Source: Novosphingobium lentum NBRC 107847
GTDB taxonomy: Bacteria > Pseudomonadota > Alphaproteobacteria > Sphingomonadales > Sphingomonadaceae
DNA: 64,000 nt
NCBI RefSeq assembly: GCF_001590965.1
Contig: NZ_BCTW01000004.1
Span: 62,001-126,000, forward strand
Reading direction: 5' to 3'
Of the stretch, positions 19,373 to 27,721 are shown piece after piece. Both the position numbers and the translations under genes were made by a program. The notes beneath the pieces are model-generated. The model did not search any database, was not told where the DNA came from, and was given only the letters and a program-made list of their open reading frames with translations. Position 1 is the stretch's first letter; each line of letters starts with the position of its first letter.

Positions 19373-19585
19373 TTATCCCCCACCAATCCGCCCCGCTTCC
19401 ACATGCGCCAGCCACTCCAGCGCCGCGCGTTCTGCCTGCACCGCCGGGTTGTGGCCGTCGGCGGATGGGGGTGGGGGCAGTTCGGGGAAGCGGATGGCCT
19501 TGTGCCGCGGGCGGTCGGGCCAGGCTTGGCCCGAAAGCGGGGTGGCGGCCTTCATCCAGTCGTCGGGGAGGCTCGTGAGCGTCAT
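19373..19585 (-). CDS. Small hypothetical protein at the edge of the A+T-rich insert
   Basis: A 70-residue frame starting MTLTSLPDDWMK and ending EWLAHVEAGRIGGG. I do not recognise a family. Composition is that of the GC-rich core, but its TAA stop (19373-19375) lies exactly where the A+T-rich insert begins. The C-terminus may therefore have been truncated or altered by the insertion. There is no strong ribosome site, so it could be non-coding. Confidence 0.4.
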   Translation of the reverse strand: MTLTSLPDDWMKAATPLSGQAWPDRPRHKAIRFPELPPPPSADGHNPAVQAERAALEWLAHVEAGRIGGG

Positions 19586-19649
19586 CGGGGTGGGGCTTTC
19601 TGGCTTTGCGCGGCGGTGGGGTGCGGGGGTTGCGCTTTGATGGCATGAG

Positions 19650-19669
19650 GTCCCCGCCTTCGCGGGGAC
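19650..19669. repeat. Short perfect hairpin repeat
   Basis: GTCCCCGC at 19650-19657 and GCGGGGAC at 19662-19669 enclose a CTTC loop. Such elements are common between genes in this bacterial group. It lies between two leftward small genes and may protect or terminate the upstream transcript. Confidence 0.5.
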
Positions 19670-19687
19670 GCACAGTCGGGAGCGCGC

Positions 19688-20461
19688 CTAGGGATGGATG
19701 CGCGGGCCCTGGGGGGGGCGGTCTTCCGGTGGCGCGGCGAGCGCGGGCAGGGTGGGTGCGGGCTCATGGTCCTGCGGCGCAGGCTCGGGCGGCGGGGCGA
19801 CGCCGGCGGCGGCGAGCGCTTTGGCCACGGCCTCGCGGATCGCGTCCTGCTTTTCCGCTTCGCGTTGCGCCATCACCTTGTCGCGCATTGCGGCGACCTT
19901 GCGCAGGATGCTGTCGTTGATCTGCTTCACGCTGACGTGTTCGGCGCGGGCGCGTTCCTGTTCCCATTCGCGCCGCCATTCCTTCTTCATCCGCTTGAGC
20001 ATGCCGCGCGTCGCCGCGTTGGGGCGGCTGTCGGCGGCAAAGCGATTGGCGCTGCGGTTGCGCAGGATGAACATCAGCAGGCGGTCGTTGTAGACGCGGC
20101 GTGTGCCGACGATCTGGCCGAAGTGGTAGACGGGCACTTCGGTGCCGTGGAGCGCGCGCTCCATCGCCACGTCCTCCAGCCGTTTCACGCCCAGCTTGAG
20201 CGCGGCCTCCCACGCCTTGCGGAACGGGCCGCCCTCGGCATGGCGGCGCAGCAGGTACGCGCCTTCGGGCGTCATCCCCACGGTGTGCGCGGCGGCGCGT
20301 ACGCTGCCGAGGTCCGCCAGCGCCTCGATGAAACCGCGCTGGCGTTCCGGCGTCCAGCCATCGTGCCGGGTGGTGCCGCGCGGGACGGGGGCGAAGGCGG
20401 GAAGCAGGGGCTTGGGTGCGGGCGGTGGTGAGGGCGGTGGGGAGGGCGGTGGTGAGGGCAT
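19688..20461 (-). CDS. Conserved hypothetical protein with HTH-like core and Pro-rich ends
   Basis: The 257-residue product has a proline-rich leader, then TRHDGWTPERQRGFIEALADLGSVRAA-type sequence (about residues 30-60). This resembles the N-terminal helix-turn-helix of terminase-small-subunit-like proteins. A conserved core ending in FILRNRSANRFAAD follows, then a long charged helix and a Pro-rich tail. I recall similar proteins in sphingomonads, with unknown function. I chose the ATG at 20461 because AAAAGGA lies nine bases upstream; the frame stays open to 20542. That ribosome site lies inside a perfect 16-bp palindrome. Confidence 0.7.
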   Translation of the reverse strand: MPSPPPSPPPSPPPAPKPLLPAFAPVPRGTTRHDGWTPERQRGFIEALADLGSVRAAAHTVGMTPEGAYLLRRHAEGGPFRKAWEAALKLGVKRLEDVAMERALHGTEVPVYHFGQIVGTRRVYNDRLLMFILRNRSANRFAADSRPNAATRGMLKRMKKEWRREWEQERARAEHVSVKQINDSILRKVAAMRDKVMAQREAEKQDAIREAVAKALAAAGVAPPPEPAPQDHEPAPTLPALAAPPEDRPPQGPRIHP

Positions 20462-20472
20462 GGCAGCGGCGT

Positions 20473-20488
20473 CCTTTTCGCGAAAAGG
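20473..20488. promoter_or_regulatory. Perfect 16-bp palindrome over a ribosome binding site
   Basis: CCTTTTCGCGAAAAGG reads the same on both strands. On the minus strand its right arm supplies the AAAAGGA ribosome site of the hypothetical gene starting at 20461. It could be an operator or a self-pairing element that masks translation. Confidence 0.45.
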
Positions 20489-20701
20489 CGCGCAGCGTGG
20501 AACAAAAAGGGACCTGTAGGACAGTTGTTTTTTGCGGGGCACCGTCGTGGGGTCCGGACTGTTAATACAATTGCGTTCAATTATGAACGGATTCTGCCGA
20601 TACCGTGTCTCTGCGGTTCACCTCGGGGAGCCGATACCGGTCAGCGAAGACCCCGATCGCGGCGAACACGTCACCGCGCAGGGCCTTGCAGGAGACGTAT
20701 C

Positions 20702-20983
20702 ATGACCATCATCAGGAACAGCGTGCTCGGCCTCGTGCTGGCGATCGGCGGGCTGGCTGCGGCCGCTCCGGCGCAGGCGCACGAGACGCAGCGTTACGGC
20801 TACAGCCAGAACGCGTATGGCAACGGCTATCGCGACAACTACCGCCACGCTTCCCGCCGCGACGACTGGCGCAGCGACCGGCAGCGCTACGAATGGGCGC
20901 GCCACCACCGTCACCATGGCTGGGACCGCCGCGATGAGCATCGCGACTATCGCCACGACGACCGCCGCGACTATCGCCGCTGA
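20702..20983 (+). CDS. Small secreted Arg/His/Tyr-rich protein
   Basis: The 93-residue product has a signal peptide (about residues 1-24, ending APAQAH). The mature part is hydrophilic and dominated by Arg, Asp, His and Tyr, such as RDDWRSDRQRYEW. No domain is recognised. AGGAGA sits before the ATG. Two direct copies of CCGATACCG (20597 and 20631) lie upstream and might be activator sites. It is followed by a good intrinsic terminator and then by a second small secreted protein, suggesting an envelope-stress pair. Confidence 0.72.
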   Translation: MTIIRNSVLGLVLAIGGLAAAAPAQAHETQRYGYSQNAYGNGYRDNYRHASRRDDWRSDRQRYEWARHHRHHGWDRRDEHRDYRHDDRRDYRR

Positions 20984-20989
20984 ATGACG

Positions 20990-21034
20990 GCCCCCGGTGC
21001 TGCTGCGAATATCCGTGCGGCGCCGGGGGCTTTT
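20990..21034 (+). terminator. Intrinsic terminator
   Basis: GCCCCCGGTGC at 20990-21000 pairs with GCGCCGGGGGC at 21020-21030 (one T-G pair), followed by TTTT. It lies seven bases after the stop of the Arg/His-rich protein gene. Confidence 0.8.
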
Positions 21035-21037
21035 CAC

Positions 21038-21062
21038 GGAACCGTCACGCCCGCGCTTCGTT
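21038..21062 (+). promoter_or_regulatory. EcfG-type general stress promoter
   Basis: GGAAC at 21038-21042 and CGTT at 21059-21062 are separated by exactly 16 bp. This matches the promoter consensus of the alphaproteobacterial general stress sigma factor EcfG. It lies 58 bp upstream of the secreted protein gene at 21121. Confidence 0.65.
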
Positions 21063-21120
21063 CGCAGCGTGACACGCAACAACAACAACCGCGTGATCGC
21101 GTTTTGAAAGGCAACTTCCC

Positions 21121-21528
21121 ATGAAAAAACTTATCCTGATCGGCGCAGCGATGCTGTCGCTGGGCACGGCGGGCGCCGCCAGCGCCCAGATGTCGAACCA
21201 GACCAGCACCACGATGCAGATGCCCAACGGCAACGTGCGCACCACCAGCCACGTCGAAGGCCCCGGCGGCACCGCCACCACCCGCACCGTCGACCGTCCC
21301 GATGGCTCGCGCACCGTCGTCCACCGCCAGACCGACACGATGGGCGACAGCCGCACCGTGCGTCGCGACGTGTCCGACAGCCGCGACCACCGCGACTGGG
21401 GCCGCAACGACAACATGGGCCGTCACGACAACATGGGCCGTCATCGCGGCTGGAACAAAGTGAAGGTGTGCCGCAACGTATGGCGCCACGGTCACCGCGA
21501 GCGCACCTGCACCTGGCAGCGCCGCTGA
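21121..21528 (+). CDS. Small secreted Thr/Arg-rich protein
   Basis: The 135-residue product begins with a signal peptide (MKKLILIGAAMLSLGTAGAASA, cleavage before Q). The mature protein has Thr-rich, beta-prone sequence (TTSHVEGPGGTATTRTVDRP), a tandem GRNDNMGRHDNMGRH segment and a basic Cys-containing end (VKVCRNVWRHGHRERTC). I recognise no family. An EcfG-type promoter lies upstream, so expression under general stress is likely. A strong terminator follows. Confidence 0.75.
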   Translation: MKKLILIGAAMLSLGTAGAASAQMSNQTSTTMQMPNGNVRTTSHVEGPGGTATTRTVDRPDGSRTVVHRQTDTMGDSRTVRRDVSDSRDHRDWGRNDNMGRHDNMGRHRGWNKVKVCRNVWRHGHRERTCTWQRR

Positions 21529-21551
21529 TCGCCTGATCGCGTGAACACACG

Positions 21552-21595
21552 ACGGGCCGGGAACTGCACCAGCGGTTCCCGGCCCGTTTCGTTTT
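21552..21595 (+). terminator. Strong intrinsic terminator
   Basis: A perfect 13-bp stem (ACGGGCCGGGAAC at 21552-21564 with GTTCCCGGCCCGT at 21575-21587) is followed by TTCGTTTT. It ends the transcript of the gene at 21121. Confidence 0.85.
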
Positions 21596-21647
21596 GTGCG
21601 CAGCGGATGGGGCGGGTGACCGTTACCAGCCGCCCACCCCTTGCGCC

Positions 21648-22073
21648 TTACCAGCCGCGCCGGCCTTCCCGTTCCTCGTGGCCGATGCGGTGGCCGATCT
21701 CGTCATAGCGCCGGTCGATCTCGCGCAGGCGCCAGCGGTCGCCCGAGCGGCAGGCATAGCGCTGCTGGTCCTCGGTGCGGTCGACCATCTGGTGCAGATA
21801 GCGCGCGGTGCCGCGATCGATGTCGCCTTCGTCCAGTTCGTGCCCGATCCGCGCTTCCAGCGCATGGGCGCGCTGGCCGCTGCAGATGTCGCGCGCATCG
21901 TCGTTGTCGTACCCGCCGCGGTCGTAGCCGCCGCGATAGTTGCCGGCATAGCCCTGGTATCCTGGGTTGCCCCAGCCGCTGCGCACCTGCACGCCCCATT
22001 GCTGGGCGGATGCGGGCGCGGCGGCGGTGAGCGCCGTGGCGAGCGAGGCAATTGCAAGCATGGTCTTGTTCAT
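21648..22073 (-). CDS. Secreted Gly/Tyr-rich hypothetical protein
   Basis: The 141-residue product has a signal peptide (residues 1-23, ending ASA before QQWG). A Gly/Tyr/Arg-rich segment (YQGYAGNYRGGYDRGGYD) follows, then a charged helical C-terminal half with ICSGQRAHALEARI and YLHQMVDRTEDQQRY. Two Cys residues in the C-terminal half could form a disulfide. I recall similar proteins in sphingomonads without function. GGAGGAGAA precedes the ATG. The gene converges on the secreted protein gene at 21121 across its terminator. Confidence 0.75.
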   Translation of the reverse strand: MNKTMLAIASLATALTAAAPASAQQWGVQVRSGWGNPGYQGYAGNYRGGYDRGGYDNDDARDICSGQRAHALEARIGHELDEGDIDRGTARYLHQMVDRTEDQQRYACRSGDRWRLREIDRRYDEIGHRIGHEEREGRRGW

Positions 22074-22213
22074 GGCGGTTCTCCTCCGTCTGGCGACGCC
22101 GGCGGTCCGGCATCATGCAAGGCAGAATATCCACGCCAGGCTGGTAGCGGCCTGAACGCTACGATTAGCGCAGGTTCAGGAAACCGCGACGAGTTGTGAA
22201 CGGTCGCAGGCGT

Positions 22214-22699
22214 TCAGGTGACCGGCATCGCGCGGCCCTGCACCTCCTCCTCGGAGTAGAAGATTTCCGACCAGTCGGTCACCAGCGCGGGCCTGTCTTC
22301 ACCCTCGACCTCGATCACGCAGCCCACGCTGACGATGGTGCCGCCCCGGCGCTGCTGCGGTTCGCGCATCGTTGCGCGCAGCCGGATGCGCGCGCCGGCG
22401 CGGACCGGCGCGGTGAAGCGCGCCTTGTCGATGCCATAGTTGTAGCCGCCCTTGAACTCGGTAATCCGCGCGATCGTGCCCCACAGCACCGGCACGATCG
22501 ACAGCGTCAGGAACCCGTGCGCGATGGTGCCGCCCATCTCGCGGGTGGCCCGCTCGACGTCGATGTGGAACCATTCCTTGTCGCCCGTGGCTTGCGCGAA
22601 ATCGTCGATCTGGTCCTGGCTGACGGTGTGCCAGTCGGACACGCCCAGCTCCTGGCCGACCAGGCCGGCGACGTCGTGCAGCGGGATAAGGCGGGTCAT
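22214..22699 (-). CDS. MaoC family (R)-enoyl-CoA hydratase/dehydratase
   Basis: A single hot-dog-fold hydratase of 161 residues. It carries the signature IDDFAQATGDKEWFHID, with the catalytic Asp and His positions of the family, and GGTIAHGFLTLS. Such enzymes hydrate enoyl-CoA in fatty acid or PHA metabolism; NodN-like members share this length. The ATG at 22699 has TGGAGC upstream and begins the family N-terminus. The longer open frame to 22912 contains no family sequence. The gene diverges from the oxygenase gene at 22848. Confidence 0.9.
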   Translation of the reverse strand: MTRLIPLHDVAGLVGQELGVSDWHTVSQDQIDDFAQATGDKEWFHIDVERATREMGGTIAHGFLTLSIVPVLWGTIARITEFKGGYNYGIDKARFTAPVRAGARIRLRATMREPQQRRGGTIVSVGCVIEVEGEDRPALVTDWSEIFYSEEEVQGRAMPVT

Positions 22700-22847
22700 G
22701 GGGCGCTCCAGTATAGTGGCCGGGTTATTTGTGCGCCAGCTTACTATCACCTCTCCCGACTGTCGAAAGTTTTCCCGCAGCGCGCGGATATTGTAAGTAA
22801 CACTAACGAATGGTACGATCGGCGCGGAGCAGGATGGAGCGCGCATA

Positions 22848-23762
22848 ATGGCGAGTCTGGCAGAAGACACCGACAGCATCGAGGACCGCGCACGGCAGGC
22901 CCCGGCGCTCATCCGCTATCTGGGCGATGGCGACTACGTCACCCGGCGCTATGTCAGCCGCGGGGCGGAGATCAACACCGGCGAGTATTTCGACCATGCC
23001 GCCGTGGTGCGCGATGGCATGCCGATCCGCGATCACTTCGCCTTCCACACCCACGGCTTCATGCTCGCCACCAGCCCCACGGCGGTGACCGATTTCACTG
23101 AAAGCGACACCATCGACCGGCTGTACATGGCCGAGACCGAGCGGCTGGTGCAGCGCCTGACCGGCGCCAGCCAGGTCGCCGCGCAAGGCTGGATGATCCG
23201 CACCTCGGCCGATCTGTCCGCCCGCGCGCAGGAAAAGGTCGAGGGCTACCAGCACGTCGGCGGCATCCAGCCGCCTGCGGGCGAAGCGCACGTCGATTAC
23301 AACGAAGCCACCGCCCACCGCGCCGCGCAGCGCATCTATGCCGAACGGTTTCCCGACGGGCCGGGCTTTTCGCGCTTCATCGCCACATCGCTGTGGCGCA
23401 CGTTCTCGCCCGGCCCGCAGGACTGGCCGCTGGCGGTGTGCGACGGCCGCACCGTCGCCGCCGCCGAGGGCAAGAGCAACACGCTGTTCGTGGTCGACGA
23501 ATTTCCCACCGGCGACGCGCTGACCGCGCCGGTGCCGGGCGAGGACACGATGATCGCCGCCACCATCTTCCGCCACCGCGCCGCGCACCGCTGGTGGTAT
23601 TTCTCCAACATGACCGCCGACGATGCGCTGCTGTTCAAGTTCTTCGACAGCGACCATTCCGTCACCTGGCGCTGCCCGCACACCGCGTTCCACGACACCA
23701 GCCTGCCCGACACCAGAACGCGATCGAGCATTGAAGTAAGGTCGATCGCGTTTTTTGATTAG
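22848..23762 (+). CDS. CmcJ/NvfI family oxidoreductase
   Basis: A 304-residue member of the family containing CmcJ (cephamycin hydroxylation partner) and the fungal endoperoxygenase NvfI, related to iron/2-oxoglutarate enzymes. Family marks include EINTGEYFDH, the metal-type HVDY at 148-151, a central LWRTFSPGPQDWPLAVCD block, and near the C-terminus HTAFHD then SIEVRSIAFF. The substrate is unknown and no biosynthetic cluster is present. The last codons overlap an intrinsic terminator. It is transcribed away from the MaoC gene. Confidence 0.82.
   Translation: MASLAEDTDSIEDRARQAPALIRYLGDGDYVTRRYVSRGAEINTGEYFDHAAVVRDGMPIRDHFAFHTHGFMLATSPTAVTDFTESDTIDRLYMAETERLVQRLTGASQVAAQGWMIRTSADLSARAQEKVEGYQHVGGIQPPAGEAHVDYNEATAHRAAQRIYAERFPDGPGFSRFIATSLWRTFSPGPQDWPLAVCDGRTVAAAEGKSNTLFVVDEFPTGDALTAPVPGEDTMIAATIFRHRAAHRWWYFSNMTADDALLFKFFDSDHSVTWRCPHTAFHDTSLPDTRTRSSIEVRSIAFFD
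23717..23756 (+). terminator. Intrinsic terminator inside the 3' end of a coding sequence
   Basis: AACGCGATCGA at 23717-23727 pairs perfectly with TCGATCGCGTT at 23742-23752, and the T run continues to 23756. The stop codon of the CmcJ-like gene is at 23760-23762, so the whole hairpin is translated. Confidence 0.75.
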
Positions 23763-23780
23763 GGAGCGATAATACTGACC

Positions 23781-24395
23781 CTACGGAGTTTTGGCGGGGG
23801 GCGTGTTCAAATTTTTAATCGCAGTTATTATGTTGTTTAAGCTATTTTCCGCCGCGTCGCGCTTTGCAGTTTCCTGGGCGAGCGCAGCATTCACTTTCTC
23901 TGTCGAAGCTTGTGAAGCTGCAATAAGTGCCACTGTTCCATGAATCAGGTAGGTATCAGCCTCAGTTTTCGCGTTATTCATGAGTAGCAAGCAGTAATTA
24001 TATGACGTTGTTCGCCACATCTCAACCATCTCTGTCCTAGATGATAGAATAATACTTGTCAGAATCGCAGAATCCGAAAACGATGCATTCGGCTTTTTAT
24101 CGTCAGCCGTTGAATTGGCTGACGCAGATAACGCCGTTTGAGTGGCCTGATTTACGCCTGTATCGGGCGGAGGTTCCGAGCAAGTAAATCTTGAGCTATC
24201 GCTGCGATTAGAGACGACCAACCTGCGATTGGAATTTAAGGATATGCCGGCTACGGGAGCATCTCCATTATGGTGTGTTGGCCCTCTTACGACTGGCTCA
24301 GTTCTTGTACTTCTTTCTAAGTATGTTTGAAGAGACGATGTGCAGCCGGATAAAGAGCTGACGCATAACAGCGCCAATGCTACATTTTTGAACAT
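23781..24395 (-). CDS. Putative lipoprotein, A+T-rich
   Basis: The 204-residue product has a lipoprotein signal (LCVSSLSGC, lipobox LSGC with Cys18). The mature region includes RRLVVSNRSDSSRFTCSEPPPDTG, resembling a widespread uncharacterised family I recall with a C-EP-PD motif. A largely helical C-terminal half follows, ending in Ala- and Lys-rich helices. It is clearly lower in GC than its neighbours and is flanked on its 5' side by about 430 bp of A+T-rich non-coding DNA, so it is probably acquired. Confidence 0.65.
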   Translation of the reverse strand: MFKNVALALLCVSSLSGCTSSLQTYLERSTRTEPVVRGPTHHNGDAPVAGISLNSNRRLVVSNRSDSSRFTCSEPPPDTGVNQATQTALSASANSTADDKKPNASFSDSAILTSIILSSRTEMVEMWRTTSYNYCLLLMNNAKTEADTYLIHGTVALIAASQASTEKVNAALAQETAKRDAAENSLNNIITAIKNLNTPPAKTP

Positions 24396-24824
24396 ACAGC
24401 CCCCTATATTTCACTAGGATACTATAAAAATTTTCAAAAATGACCCGATTATGCGTCTGTTATTTTAAATAAACTATCATATTTTTGGACGAATCGAAAG
24501 CGAAGTCTAAACTTTTTTATCACATTTCATTTTATTGACGTTCTAATCACTTAGGGAGCTGCGTGGTTTGAACTTCGCCGCAAAAATGATCCACACTCCC
24601 GACTCGATGTGTTTCGAACTGCTTCGAATCACATCGAGCCTCGGCAGGTCTGCGGACGTGACGCGTTTATGAGAAACGCCGCCGAGCCCCGAGTCACGAT
24701 GGCGTACTTATTGACTTACACGATGGGTTCCGTGCCGCAATTGCCAGAGACCAGGTGAGGCGCAACTCATGGCTCGCTTCGCCCCGCCAGACATTCAGCA
24801 ACGCACCATCCCAGCCCCCACCAG
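24396..24824. other. Gene-free A+T-rich stretch
   Basis: I see no convincing gene here. The left part (24396-24560) is A+T-rich and holds the presumed promoter of the lipoprotein gene. The centre has a long near-perfect inverted repeat (24603-24638). GC content rises to core level after about 24760, towards the katE stop codon. Confidence 0.6.
24603..24638. repeat. Near-perfect 16-bp inverted repeat (hairpin)
   Basis: CTCGATGTGTTTCGAA at 24603-24618 is followed by CTGC and then TTCGAATCACATCGAG at 24623-24638. The arms match at 15 of 16 positions. No T run follows, so it is probably not a simple terminator. It could be an element end, a protein site or a structured RNA. Confidence 0.6.
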
Positions 24825-26939
24825 TCACGCCAGCATGCGCACGTTTGGCTCCCGGTCCCAGTGGCGGGCCGGGGCGATGGCGAGGAATTCGCCGTTGGGG
24901 ACCACGCCGGCGTCGGGTTCGATCCCCAGCTTGTCGAGGATTTTCGCCTTGGTCGCCGGGCAGTAGCCGATGGTCTTGCAATGGCCGAAGGCATCCATGA
25001 ACCAGCCGAGCGCGGCGCCGTCCATCGCCAGTTTCGCGGCGGCGTCGGGCATCAGGATCGCGGCGACCGCGTCGAACAGCACCGAGGGTGATCCGGCCAG
25101 CTGCCCGTCGGCTTTGAGCGCGCCGCCCTTGAGCTTCAATTCGCCGACTTTGGGCGCGACGAGGAACGCGGTGCCGCCGGCCTTTTCCACGCCCGCCTTG
25201 ATCGCGTCGATCGCGGCCTTGTCCGAACCTTCATCGAACAGGATCGCGATCTTGCGGCCGTTCATGTCGGGCGCGTGGTTCTTCTGGATCGACAGCGCGG
25301 GGCTTTCGTCCATGTCGAGCGGTTCGCGCGCCGCCGGGGCCTTGGCCGGCAGCGGCATGGCAAGGCCGGCGGCGACGCGCGTCGCCAGATCCTCGTCGAT
25401 GTTGCGCAGGCGTGAGAGCACGCGCGTGCGGATCGCCTCGATCACCACCTTGCTCAGCTCGAAGGTCAGCGCACTGGCGATATGCGCCTGCTCGTTTTCG
25501 GTCTGCGAGCGGTAGAACAATCGCGCCTGGCTGTAGTGATCGGCGAACAGTTCGCCGCGCTCGCGCACTTTCATGCCGCCGTCGTTGCGCTCGTCGTTCG
25601 CGCGGAACGAGGCGAAGCCGGTGGCGGGGCATTCGCGCGGGCCGCCGTCCTCGCCCGCGTCGGCCAGGCTGTTGGGCTCATAGTTGGCGCGGCCCTTGGG
25701 CACCGCGGTCTGCATGTGCCCGTCGCGCTGGAAGTTGTGCATCGGGCACTTGGGCGCGTTGATCGGCAGCTGGTGGAAGTTGGTCGAGCCCAGCCGCTTG
25801 AGCTGCGTGTCGAGGTAGGAAAACAGTCGTCCCTGCAGCAGCGGATCGTTGGAAAAGTCGATGCCGGGGACGATGTTGGTCGGGCAGAACGCGACCTGCT
25901 CGGTCTCGGCGAAGAAGTTGTCCGGGTTGCGGTTGAGCGTCATCGTGCCGACCTTGCGCGGCGCCAGCACTTCCTCGGGGATCAGCTTGGTCGGATCGAG
26001 CACGTCATAGGGCAGCGACGCGGCGAACGCCTCGTCGAACACCTGCACGTACAGGTCCCATGCGGGGAAACCGCCGGCCTCGATCGCTTCGTACAGGTCG
26101 CGGCGGTGGTAGTCGGGGTCGGCACCGGCGATCTTGACCGCTTCGTCCCACACCGTCGACTGCACGCCAAGGTGCGGCTTCCAGATGAACTTGCAGAACG
26201 TGCCGTTGCCCTTGGCGTCGACCAGCCGGAAGGTGTGAATGCCGAAGCCTTCCATCATCCGCAGCGAGCGCGGGATGGCGCGGTCGCTCATCGCCCACAT
26301 CACCATGTGCATCGCCTCGGGCATCAGGCCGATGAAATCCCAGAACGTGTCGTGCGCGCTGGCCGCCTGGGGATAGCCGCGATCGGCTTCCATCTTCACG
26401 CTGTGGATCAGGTCGGGAAACTTGATCGCGTCCTGGATGAAGAACACCGGGATGTTGTTGCCGACCAGATCCCAGTTGCCTTCGTCGGTATAGAACTTGA
26501 CCGCGAACCCGCGCACATCGCGCGGCGTATCGACGCTGCCCGCGCCGCCCGCGACGGTGGAAAACCGCGTGAACAGCGGCGTCTGCTTGCCTTTGGTGGC
26601 AAACAGCGAGGCCTTGCTCAGCTCGGGGATCGGATCGGTGCATTCGAACACGCCGTGCGCGGCAGACCCGCGCGCGTGGACGATGCGTTCGGGAATGCGC
26701 TCGTGGTCGAAATGGAAGATCTTCTCGCGCAGCACGAAGTCCTCGAGCAGCGTGGGCCCGCGCGCGCCGGCCTTCAGGCTGTTCTGGTTGTCGGCAATGC
26801 GCAGGCCCTGGTTGGTGGTGAGGTGCGACGTTTCGCTGGCGTGATCGCCCTTGGCAGCAACCTGCTGGTGCGTCTCGCCACCGGGGCCGCGCTGGAAGGC
26901 AAAGGCGTCGCCGCCGGGGCTGTCGGGCTTCTGGGCCAT
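24825..26939 (-). CDS. katE: Catalase HPII, large-subunit clade
   Basis: Haem catalase that disproportionates hydrogen peroxide. The 704-residue length marks the large-subunit clade. The distal haem pocket shows RIVHARG (catalytic His88) and [12 protein letters not shown] (Asn). The proximal ligand motif RLFSYLDTQ supplies the haem-binding Tyr. The last 150 residues form the DJ-1/PfpI-like domain of this clade ([13 protein letters not shown] onwards). GGAGAG lies upstream of the ATG, and a candidate EcfG promoter suggests general-stress control. Confidence 0.97.
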   Translation of the reverse strand: MAQKPDSPGGDAFAFQRGPGGETHQQVAAKGDHASETSHLTTNQGLRIADNQNSLKAGARGPTLLEDFVLREKIFHFDHERIPERIVHARGSAAHGVFECTDPIPELSKASLFATKGKQTPLFTRFSTVAGGAGSVDTPRDVRGFAVKFYTDEGNWDLVGNNIPVFFIQDAIKFPDLIHSVKMEADRGYPQAASAHDTFWDFIGLMPEAMHMVMWAMSDRAIPRSLRMMEGFGIHTFRLVDAKGNGTFCKFIWKPHLGVQSTVWDEAVKIAGADPDYHRRDLYEAIEAGGFPAWDLYVQVFDEAFAASLPYDVLDPTKLIPEEVLAPRKVGTMTLNRNPDNFFAETEQVAFCPTNIVPGIDFSNDPLLQGRLFSYLDTQLKRLGSTNFHQLPINAPKCPMHNFQRDGHMQTAVPKGRANYEPNSLADAGEDGGPRECPATGFASFRANDERNDGGMKVRERGELFADHYSQARLFYRSQTENEQAHIASALTFELSKVVIEAIRTRVLSRLRNIDEDLATRVAAGLAMPLPAKAPAAREPLDMDESPALSIQKNHAPDMNGRKIAILFDEGSDKAAIDAIKAGVEKAGGTAFLVAPKVGELKLKGGALKADGQLAGSPSVLFDAVAAILMPDAAAKLAMDGAALGWFMDAFGHCKTIGYCPATKAKILDKLGIEPDAGVVPNGEFLAIAPARHWDREPNVRMLA

Positions 26940-26974
26940 CGGGATCTCTCCAAGTGATAAAGTGTCCTGTGCGA

Positions 26975-26999
26975 GACGGACGGACGCTCCGCACGTTCC
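26975..26999 (-). promoter_or_regulatory. Candidate EcfG-type promoter of katE
   Basis: Read on the minus strand, GGAAC (26999-26995) is followed after 16 bp by CGTC (26978-26975). The -35 is perfect and the -10 has one mismatch to CGTT. It lies 36 bp upstream of the katE start. Confidence 0.45.
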
Positions 27000-27201
27000 C
27001 CGCCGGCCGAATAAATTGATCGATCACTGTGGGTGGATCGCCCGATCATCGGCACTGCCCGCGCGCTGCCCGCGCCGGTAATGTCCGGTTGGCGCACGCA
27101 TGGCTTTGCGTTCGGCGCCGGTTGGCTTATGGGCGGGCCGGGTTTCGGCGCGCCGCGCGCTGAGTCCCGTTCAACACCTAGCCCGGGGGCCCAGTAGCTT
27201 A

Positions 27202-27555
27202 ATGCCGTCATATACACCGCCCAGCTTTCAGGAACGTACCGCGCTGGCCGCCAAGGCGAGGCAGGCCGCGCTCGACAAGCTGAAGGCCAAGGCGCCGCCG
27301 AGCGAGGCCGAAGTGGCCGAGCGGATCGCCGCACAAGCCGCACGCGAGGCCGCGCAGGCCGCCGCCCGCGCCGAAAAGATCGCCGCGCGCGAGGCCGAGA
27401 AGGCCGAGCGCGAAGCCGCCAAGGCACAGGCCGCCGCAGAGGAAGCCGCGCGCATCGAAGCCGCCTCGATCAAGGCGCCGGTGCTCTCCGAAGAAGAGAA
27501 AAAGGCGCTGCGCGACGCGCGCTATGCCGCGCGCAAGAAGCGCAAGGGACGGTAA
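27202..27555 (+). CDS. DUF6481 family protein
   Basis: A 117-residue, highly charged protein. The N-terminal motif YTPPSFQERTALAAKARQAAL marks the DUF6481 family, and the rest is Ala/Glu/Lys-rich and predicted as a single long helix or coiled coil. It ends in basic KKRKGR. The family is common in alphaproteobacteria with no assigned function. The ATG at 27202 begins the family sequence; the frame is open upstream but unrelated. Divergent from katE. Confidence 0.8.
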   Translation: MPSYTPPSFQERTALAAKARQAALDKLKAKAPPSEAEVAERIAAQAAREAAQAAARAEKIAAREAEKAEREAAKAQAAAEEAARIEAASIKAPVLSEEEKKALRDARYAARKKRKGR

Positions 27556-27691
27556 TCGCACACCCGACGGCGTGACGGCACAGCCGTTGCGTTTCAAGTT
27601 GCCGGTTGCAACGGATCGACGCAAAACTGCCATCGTTCCGTCACTGCGGTGCCACCAAAATCGCGCGATACCGTCATGTGACGAACCTATC

Positions 27692-27721
27692 GGAAGCCCT
27701 CGACCATAACAGGGGGCTTCC
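27692..27721 (+). promoter_or_regulatory. Hairpin covering the ribosome site of the TonB receptor gene
   Basis: GGAAGCCC at 27692-27699 pairs with GGGCTTCC at 27714-27721. The only ribosome-site candidate for the ATG at 27725 (AGGGGG) lies in and next to the right arm. Folding would mask it, so translation could be conditional. Confidence 0.45.

Noticed and set aside
15968-19395. CCGCCCCGC on both sides of the A+T-rich insert as a target-site duplication
   Set aside because: Nine GC-only bases are expected by chance in this genome, and the copies are not at symmetrical distances from the composition edges.
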